Below, piece by piece: positions 58,431-64,000 of a stretch of DNA of 64,000 bases. Each line of letters starts with the position of its first letter. Position 1 is the stretch's first letter. The DNA comes from an uncultured Clostridia bacterium (GTDB taxonomy: Bacteria > Bacillota > Clostridia > TANB77 > CAG-508), in assembly GCA_947631185.1 (NCBI GenBank), contig CANRKJ010000005.1:1-64000 (forward strand). The letters run 5' to 3'. Position numbers and translations under genes: made by a program. A model generated the notes under the pieces. That model saw nothing but the letters and a program-made list of their open reading frames with translations. It had not been told where the DNA came from and ran no database searches.

Positions 58431-60179
58431 TTATAAATCTAATTTTATATGAACTTCTTTTAATTGCTCTTCTGAAACTTTTGATGGACTATTTACCAAT
58501 AAATCTCTGGCTTTTTTATTTTTTGGAAACGCAATTACTTCTCTTATATTATTTTCTTTAGCTAAAAGCATAACCAATCTATCAATTCCAGGTGCTGCTC
58601 CACTATGAGGAGGTGCACCATAACTAAATGCATTAAATAAAGCTCCAAACTTATTCTTGACATCATCTACTGTATATCCAGCAATTTCAAAAGCTTTTAT
58701 CATGATATCTTGATCATGATTTCTAACAGCTCCTGACGCAACTTCGAATCCATTGCAAACTAAATCATATTGATATGCATAAATATCTAAAGGATCTTTT
58801 TCCATTAGTGCCTTCATTCCACCTTGTGGCATTGAAAAAGGATTATGATTAAAATCAATTTTTCCTTCATCAGATAATTCATACATAGGAAAGTCTACAA
58901 TAAAACAAAATTTATAAATATTTTTTTCTAATAAATCAAATTCCTCTCCAAGCTTTATTCTAACTCCTCCTGATATTTTTTGAGCTTTTTCAAGTTCATC
59001 TGCTACAAAAAATATTGCTGAATTTTTTTGAACATTCATTTTTTCAAAAATTTTCATTTTTCTATCTTCATCAATAAATTTTGCAATTCCACCATTTAAG
59101 TTATTTTCATTATCAACTTTTACCCATGCTAATCCTTGAGCTCCTAATTCTTCTATTGCATATTTAGACATATTATCAAAGAATTTTCTAGTTTTTTCTT
59201 CTGCTTTATTAACCACAATAGCTTTTACTATTTTATCTTTAAAACTATTAAATTCAGTTCCCTCAAAAATTTCGGTTAAATCTTCTATTATTAAAGGGTT
59301 TCTTAAGTCTGGTTTATCTGTGCCATATTTATTCATAGATTCTTTATAAGGAATTCTTATAAAATTATTATCTACTTTCCAATCTGTATTCTTATTAAAT
59401 ACATTAAAAACTACTGTTTTAAGAACATTTAAAACATCTTCTTGTGTACTAAAAGCCATTTCAAAATCTAATTGATAAAACTCACCTGGTGATCTATCAG
59501 CTCTAGGATCTTCGTCTCTAAAACATGGTGCAATTTGATAATACTTTTCAAATCCAGAAACCATAAGTAACTGTTTAAATTGTTGTGGTGCTTGAGGAAG
59601 AGCATAAAATTCTCCAGGATGTAGTCTACTAGGAACAAGAAAATCTCTAGCTCCCTCTGGTGATGAATTTGCTAAAATAGGTGTTTGAATTTCAATAAAA
59701 CCTAAATTATCCATTTCAGTTCTAAAGTCCTTCATTATTTTTGAACGAAGTTTTATATTATTATGTATCTTCTCATTTCTTAAATCTAAAAATCTATACT
59801 CAAGTCTTAAATCTTCTCTAACATTAACATTTGAATTTATTTCAAATGGGAGTTCATTTTTACATTTTCCAAGAACTATTATATCTTTTGCAATAACTTC
59901 AATATCCCCTGTAGGTATTTTATCATTTTTACTACTTCTTTCAACCACTTCTCCCACAACAGATATTGTACATTCTGTATTAATATCTTTTTTTACATCT
60001 TCTAAACCAGAATTTTCAGAAATTACAATCTGCGTAATCCCATATTCATCTCTCAAATCAATAAATTGCATTTTTCCTAAATTTCTAATTTTTTGTACAA
60101 AACCTGATAACTTAACTTCTGTATTTATATTGTTAATTCTAAGTTCACCACAATTATGTGTTCTATATTGGTTAATCAT
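58431..60179 (-). CDS. aspS: Aspartyl-tRNA synthetase
   Basis: A 582-residue class II synthetase. N-terminal anticodon-binding OB fold (SGFVQKIRNLGKMQFIDLRDE), motif 2 APQAPQQFKQLLMVSGFEKYYQIAPCFRDED region, the GAD insertion, and motif 3 GAAPGIDRLVMLLA. Bacterial type by length and GAD domain. No GatCAB neighbours seen, so whether it is discriminating is unknown. Confidence 0.97.
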   Translation of the reverse strand: MINQYRTHNCGELRINNINTEVKLSGFVQKIRNLGKMQFIDLRDEYGITQIVISENSGLEDVKKDINTECTISVVGEVVERSSKNDKIPTGDIEVIAKDIIVLGKCKNELPFEINSNVNVREDLRLEYRFLDLRNEKIHNNIKLRSKIMKDFRTEMDNLGFIEIQTPILANSSPEGARDFLVPSRLHPGEFYALPQAPQQFKQLLMVSGFEKYYQIAPCFRDEDPRADRSPGEFYQLDFEMAFSTQEDVLNVLKTVVFNVFNKNTDWKVDNNFIRIPYKESMNKYGTDKPDLRNPLIIEDLTEIFEGTEFNSFKDKIVKAIVVNKAEEKTRKFFDNMSKYAIEELGAQGLAWVKVDNENNLNGGIAKFIDEDRKMKIFEKMNVQKNSAIFFVADELEKAQKISGGVRIKLGEEFDLLEKNIYKFCFIVDFPMYELSDEGKIDFNHNPFSMPQGGMKALMEKDPLDIYAYQYDLVCNGFEVASGAVRNHDQDIMIKAFEIAGYTVDDVKNKFGALFNAFSYGAPPHSGAAPGIDRLVMLLAKENNIREVIAFPKNKKARDLLVNSPSKVSEEQLKEVHIKLDL

Positions 60180-60250
60180 TTAAAATACCTCTTTTCATTA
60201 TAATAACAGATATTATATACTAAATTTGCCGAATTTTCAATCTATTATAA

Positions 60251-61483
60251 CTATTTGTATAAAACAAATCTAAACCCCCATGATTCATTTGAAACACTTT
60301 CAGAAAAACTAATTTGACTAGTAGCAGGTTTTGATAAATTTATACTTCCACCTTTTAATACTCTTAATTTTTCATTACCATCAATTTCTGTTACTGTATT
60401 AGATACATTCGTTCGATTATTATTAATCTCTTGAGCTACATTTCCACTATTTTTTTCAGTTTGATTTTCAGTGTTTTCATTATTTTCTTCAGTTTGAATA
60501 TAAACCTCTGTTGTCCATTCTTTTAAATTTCCTGACATATCACATATATTATTAATAATATCCTTTTCTGTAGTACCTGTATTATTAAGTTTATCTGTAT
60601 AATTTCCGTAATCTAAACTAGTAGAATATGATTTTTGAGTATGATTTAACCAGTTTAGAGTAGTATCCCACGCATAACTGCTAACTATCATACTATTAAT
60701 ATCATTATATCCAAACTTGGTACAAAAATTTGTAGACATTTCTGTAGCTTCTTTATAAGAAATATTGTACCATGGTTCAACATTATAAAAACTTGTTGCT
60801 ACAATTTCTCCATTAAATTCAGCTTTGCTAGCTTCATATTTTGCAATATAAAATCCTTGATAATTTAAAACACTATTAACAAATGCATTAACATTATTTT
60901 CAGAATCAATATAATTGCTTTTTTTAGAATTTTTTCTAATCATAATTCCATCTTCTACTGGTACCCACACAAATTCATTTCCATATTGATCTTCAATTGT
61001 ATAACCAGTATCTATAGTTCCAGACTTATATGAAAAATTTTCTGGAATAAAAGAAGGTTCATTTTTTTTCTTGTCTTCTTTTATATTTGTAACTTCTATT
61101 GACTTTTCTATTTTGTTATTATCATCAAAAACAAAAATAAATTTGTATTTACCATTTTTGTTTACTAAATATTCTTTAATATGTTCTTCAGTAGTTGTTT
61201 CGTCAGGTAATATAATTTGATAATTTTGATTTATATCTTCTGGAACTTGTATTAAAATTTTTACTTCATCTAAATTTTCTGCTTCATTTTCTAATATAAG
61301 TTGTATTTCAGCTTCTTCTTTGTTATCTTCTAAATCAGTTATAGAATTATCTTGGATAACATCTGAATCACTGTCGTTTTTGTCATTTTTATTAAAAGTA
61401 ATATTAGCAATTGTAACTGTTATTACTGTAATAATTATCAATATAATTATACTAATAATTATAATTAACATTCTTTTATTCAT
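60251..61483 (-). CDS. Membrane-anchored SUMF1/formylglycine-enzyme-like protein
   Basis: A 410-residue protein with an N-terminal TM anchor (MLIIIISIIILIIITVITVTI), an acidic linker, a probable beta domain (~60-140), and a C-terminal SUMF1-like region: FVWVPVEDG, GFYIAKYEASKAEF, PWYNISYKEATEM, NICDMSGNLKEWTTEVY, LRVLKGGS, WGFRFVLYK. These match the sulfatase-modifying-factor fold. I do not see the two catalytic cysteines of aerobic FGE, so enzymatic activity is doubtful; such domains often serve in binding. I chose ATG 61483, with GAGGTG 8 nt upstream. Confidence 0.7.
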   Translation of the reverse strand: MNKRMLIIIISIIILIIITVITVTIANITFNKNDKNDSDSDVIQDNSITDLEDNKEEAEIQLILENEAENLDEVKILIQVPEDINQNYQIILPDETTTEEHIKEYLVNKNGKYKFIFVFDDNNKIEKSIEVTNIKEDKKKNEPSFIPENFSYKSGTIDTGYTIEDQYGNEFVWVPVEDGIMIRKNSKKSNYIDSENNVNAFVNSVLNYQGFYIAKYEASKAEFNGEIVATSFYNVEPWYNISYKEATEMSTNFCTKFGYNDINSMIVSSYAWDTTLNWLNHTQKSYSTSLDYGNYTDKLNNTGTTEKDIINNICDMSGNLKEWTTEVYIQTEENNENTENQTEKNSGNVAQEINNNRTNVSNTVTEIDGNEKLRVLKGGSINLSKPATSQISFSESVSNESWGFRFVLYK

Positions 61484-61589
61484 TATTATCACCTCATAAA
61501 TATAATTAAATCATAATAAAAAATTTTTTTCAATATATTTTTGTTTGCCTTTACATATTATTTTATTATTCTCATTTTTAACTATATTA

Positions 61590-61618
61590 AAAAAAAAATC
61601 CTAAAACATTTAGGATTT
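61590..61618 (-). terminator. Terminator of rplU-rpmA
   Basis: On the minus strand AAATCCTAAA and TTTAGGATTT form a 10-bp stem, followed by TTTTTTTTAATAT. Confidence 0.85.
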
Positions 61619-61622
61619 CTTG

Positions 61623-61880
61623 TTAGGCAACTGGATAAACACTAACTTGTTTTTTATCCTTACCTTTTCTTTCAAATTTAACAGTTCCATCTATTAATGC
61701 AAATAATGTATCATCACTTCCGATTCCAACATTTACACCAGGATGTACATTTGTTCCTCTTTGTCTTATTAATATATTTCCAGCTTTAACAATTTGTCCA
61801 TCAGATTTTTTTACTCCTAATCTCTTAGACTCACTGTCTCTTCCGTTCTTAACACTACCTTGACCTTTTTTATGTGCCAT
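61623..61880 (-). CDS. rpmA: 50S ribosomal protein L27
   Basis: An 85-residue L27 beginning [19 protein letters not shown], followed by [29 protein letters not shown]27 sits near the peptidyl transferase centre. Most Firmicutes L27 carry a short N-terminal extension ending in FA that the protease Prp removes; here the mature residues follow the initiator Met directly. Correspondingly no prp gene lies between rplU and rpmA (50-nt gap). AAAGGAG precedes ATG 61880. Confidence 0.97.
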   Translation of the reverse strand: MAHKKGQGSVKNGRDSESKRLGVKKSDGQIVKAGNILIRQRGTNVHPGVNVGIGSDDTLFALIDGTVKFERKGKDKKQVSVYPVA

Positions 61881-61930
61881 GAAAGTCTCACTCCTTTCAA
61901 CTTTTAATATACATTTAATTTATAAAATAA

Positions 61931-62284
61931 TTATTTTTCTACTTTTTCTGTTTCTTTAACAGCTTTATTTGTAGCACCTTTTATTGAAGTAATTTCTACT
62001 TTAGTATACTCTTGTCTATGACCTTGAGTTTTTCTCTCATTCTTTTTTGGTTTGTATTTAAATACAACTATTTTTTTACCTTTACCATGAGAAACTACTT
62101 TTCCTTCAACTTTAACACCTGTTACATAAGGATTTCCTATTTGTGTTTTTTTATCATCAGATACAAAAATAACTTTATCAAAATCTACTTTTTTTCCTTC
62201 TTCTGCATCTAATTTTTCAAAAAATACTACATCTCCTTCTTTAACTTTGTATTGTCTTCCACATGCTTCAATTATTGCGTACAT
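61931..62284 (-). CDS. rplU: 50S ribosomal protein L21
   Basis: A 117-residue L21 starting MYAIIEACGRQYKVKEGDVVFFEKL, with the characteristic VFKYKPKKNERKTQGHRQEYTKVEI. The C-terminal ~20 residues (KGATNKAVKETEKVEK) are a somewhat longer tail than in B. subtilis. AAGGAGG precedes ATG 62284. It heads the rplU-rpmA operon, behind a promoter and a ~95-nt leader. Confidence 0.97.
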   Translation of the reverse strand: MYAIIEACGRQYKVKEGDVVFFEKLDAEEGKKVDFDKVIFVSDDKKTQIGNPYVTGVKVEGKVVSHGKGKKIVVFKYKPKKNERKTQGHRQEYTKVEITSIKGATNKAVKETEKVEK

Positions 62285-62380
62285 TTTAAATGCACCTCCT
62301 TATTTGTATACTCGCTAACCTCCAACATTGGTATCTAAACTTAATTAGACTTTAAGAACCATCGTTAAGCAGTTTACAGT
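62285..62380 (-). promoter_or_regulatory. Leader of rplU, candidate L21 leader RNA
   Basis: About 95 nt between promoter and start, in the position of the L21 leader of Firmicutes, with CTTAAC...GTTCTTAAAG and GGAGGTTAGCGAGTATAC. I cannot confirm the covariation from one sequence. Confidence 0.4.
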
Positions 62381-62385
62381 TAAGT

Positions 62386-62414
62386 ATTTTAACACAAATA
62401 TATAATAATGTCAA
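62386..62414 (-). promoter_or_regulatory. Promoter of rplU-rpmA
   Basis: TTGACA (62414-62409), a 17-nt spacer and TAAAAT (62391-62386), near-consensus. It lies just before, and partly at, the end of the upstream gene (stop 62422). Confidence 0.8.
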
Positions 62415-62421
62415 CTTTTTT

Positions 62422-62907
62422 CTAATTATCTTCTCCTCTTTCTTTAAGATTTTTGCTATTTTTTTCTGATAACTCATCATTTTTTATTATTCTATTTAAT
62501 TTATTTCTATCAACAGTTAATTTTCCAGATTTATTTTGTTTTTTCATTTCAGCATTAGGCTTTCTTAGATTTGTTTCATTATTTTTTCTAGAATTCTCAT
62601 TAGCAACCCTTTGATTTTCTTGTTTTCTTCTTTCCAATTCCTTTTCCTTTTTTCTTTTTTTAGCTTCTTCTTCACTAATTTCTGAATCATCCTCTAAAGA
62701 AATTGTAGATATTTGTTTTTGATCAAATTTTTTTCCTTCTTTTTTCTGATTATTATAAGTTTCCATAATTTTAATCGCTTCTGCTTCAGAAATTAAACCA
62801 GATTTAACACAATTTTTTATTTCTTCTTTAAAATCTATTGTATTTTCTTCATCTGCTTTCCCTAAAAGTATATTTTTTGCATCTATAAGAAAATCTTGAA
62901 ATCCCAT
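62422..62907 (-). CDS. Charged coiled-coil hypothetical protein
   Basis: A 161-residue, very charged protein. The N-terminal ~70 residues (MGFQDFLIDAKNILLGKADEENTIDF) look like a small helical domain; the remainder is a Lys/Glu/Asn-rich helix (EEAKKRKKEKELERRKQENQ), with no membrane segment. I chose ATG 62907, preceded by GAAGGAG; an upstream frame extends only 9 codons. It lies between rpoD and rplU and no family is recognised. Confidence 0.5.
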   Translation of the reverse strand: MGFQDFLIDAKNILLGKADEENTIDFKEEIKNCVKSGLISEAEAIKIMETYNNQKKEGKKFDQKQISTISLEDDSEISEEEAKKRKKEKELERRKQENQRVANENSRKNNETNLRKPNAEMKKQNKSGKLTVDRNKLNRIIKNDELSEKNSKNLKERGEDN

Positions 62908-63045
62908 ATTTTCTCCTTCCATAATAAGATACATTTATTATAATATATCATTTCCATAAAATTATCGTATCAAAAATAGTTCTAAAAATCAAGTAAAACA
63001 AAAAAAATATTGAAATTTATTTATTATTAAAATTAATTCATAAAA

Positions 63046-63081
63046 CTAAAAACATATATTGAAAATAAATTCAATATATGT
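63046..63081 (-). terminator. Terminator of rpoD
   Basis: On the minus strand ACATATATTGAA and TTCAATATATGT form a 12-bp stem with a 6-nt loop, followed by TTTTAGTTTT. Confidence 0.8.
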
Positions 63082-63087
63082 CTTTTG

Positions 63088-64000
63088 TTAACTCATATAA
63101 TCTTTTAATCTTTTACTTCTACTTGGATGCCTTAATTTTCTTAAAGCTTTTGCTTCTATTTGTCTTATTCTCTCTCTAGTAACTTGAAACTCTCTTCCAA
63201 CTTCTTCAAGTGTTCTTGCTTTTCCATCCTCTAAACCAAATCTTAATTTTAATACTTTTGCTTCTCTAGGTGTTAATGTACCCATTACTTCTTCTAATTG
63301 TTCTTTTAATAATGTATAAGCTGCAGAATCATGTGGTGCAGGTGATTCATCATCTGGAATAAAATCACCTAAATGACTATCATCTTCTTCACCTATAGGA
63401 GTTTCTAATGAAACTGGTTCTTGGGCAATTTTTTGAATTTCCATTACTTTCTCTACAGGAATATCCATTTCTTCAGCAATTTCTTCTGGAGTAGGCTCTC
63501 TTCCCATAATTTGTAATAAATGTCTAGATGTTCTAATAAGTTTATTAATAGTTTCTACCATGTGTACTGGTATTCTTATTGTTCTAGCTTGATCAGCAAT
63601 TGCTCTAGTAATAGCTTGTCTAATCCACCATGTAGCATAAGTACTAAACTTATAACCTTTTTCATAATCAAATTTTTCAACCGCTTTTATTAATCCCATA
63701 TTTCCTTCTTGAATTAAATCTAAAAACAGCATTCCTCTTCCAACATATTTTTTTGCAATACTTACTACTAACCTTAAATTTGATTCTGCAAGTTTTTGTT
63801 TAGCATCTTCATCACCTTCTAAAACACTCTTTGCTAATTCTAATTCTTCATCAAAAGAAAGCAATGGTATTCTACCAATTTCTCTTAAATACATTCTAAC
63901 AGGATCATCAACGTTTATTCCGTCGAAATTAGTAACATCCATGTCTTCTAATTTTATTTCTTCTACTTCTTTTAAATCATCTATATCGGGCTCCATCATA
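63088..64000 (-). CDS. rpoD: RNA polymerase primary sigma factor RpoD, N-terminus beyond window
   Basis: The C-terminal ~303 residues of the housekeeping sigma factor. Visible: region 1.2 ([18 protein letters not shown]), region 2 ([30 protein letters not shown] and [19 protein letters not shown]), region 3 ([18 protein letters not shown]), and region 4 with [22 protein letters not shown]. The frame is open to the window edge (the ATG at 63999 is probably internal; region 1.1 should precede it). Explains the TTGACA/TATAAT promoters seen throughout. Confidence 0.97.
   Translation of the reverse strand, partial: MMEPDIDDLKEVEEIKLEDMDVTNFDGINVDDPVRMYLREIGRIPLLSFDEELELAKSVLEGDEDAKQKLAESNLRLVVSIAKKYVGRGMLFLDLIQEGNMGLIKAVEKFDYEKGYKFSTYATWWIRQAITRAIADQARTIRIPVHMVETINKLIRTSRHLLQIMGREPTPEEIAEEMDIPVEKVMEIQKIAQEPVSLETPIGEEDDSHLGDFIPDDESPAPHDSAAYTLLKEQLEEVMGTLTPREAKVLKLRFGLEDGKARTLEEVGREFQVTRERIRQIEAKALRKLRHPSRSKRLKDYMS

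Overview
The window is very AT-rich and reads as chromosome from an anaerobic, Gram-positive Clostridia-like bacterium. Evidence: rpsF-ssb-rpsR order, ClpC and ClpE, pyruvate formate-lyase with its activase, a sortase with Cna_B/SpaA surface proteins, ChW repeats (typical of clostridia), a BofC-like protein, and AGGAGG ribosome binding sites throughout. I saw no tRNA, rRNA, IS element or CRISPR array. Nearly all genes are on the minus strand; pflB, pflA, clpE and one small RNA are on plus.

Layout. 1-8.9 kb looks like an accessory, plasmid- or ICE-like block: ParA/ParB, small unknown proteins, a GNAT enzyme and a 1511-residue thioester/Cna_B adhesin. 9-36 kb is mostly housekeeping: queH fused to a GNAT domain, a GT-C-like mannosyltransferase, ruvB, ligA, pgsA, a UPF0182 protein, ftsY, clpC, a structured RNA, rpsF-ssb-rpsR, cysS, a second two-OB SSB, and a murL-murD pair. 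The pair points to the alternative route in which L-Glu is added first and then epimerised. It also holds an acidic 12-residue-repeat protein and maf. 36-40 kb is pflB-pflA. 40-46.5 kb is a sortase/Cna_B operon, a membrane protein and a two-component system. 46.5-64 kb carries pepF, clpE (with a CIRCE operator), a ChW protein, comEC, an NlpC/P60 hydrolase, aspS, a SUMF1-like protein, rpmA, rplU and the start of the rpoD region.

Most striking observation. Four minus-strand genes (parA, queH-GNAT, comEC and an unknown gene at 32.7-34.0 kb) are each split by a +1 frameshift, and every break falls exactly on an in-frame CGG codon. Dropping the C restores a GGN glycine and the conserved motif: DADPQGDL in ParA, GLYMQKYCGC in QueH, and DHVGG in ComEC, where two tandem CGGA units encode the two glycines. 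Otherwise CGG appears almost absent as a codon; the only in-frame exceptions I found are two in the atypical repeat gene at 34.1-35.8 kb. This suggests either a natural four-base CGGN=Gly reading (or CGG-triggered +1 frameshift) or a very unusual systematic sequencing artefact. A sortase at 42.9-43.5 kb has no usable start in its frame and seems to need a +1 shift at UUU-UAA just after a TTG start. All codon scans were done by eye.
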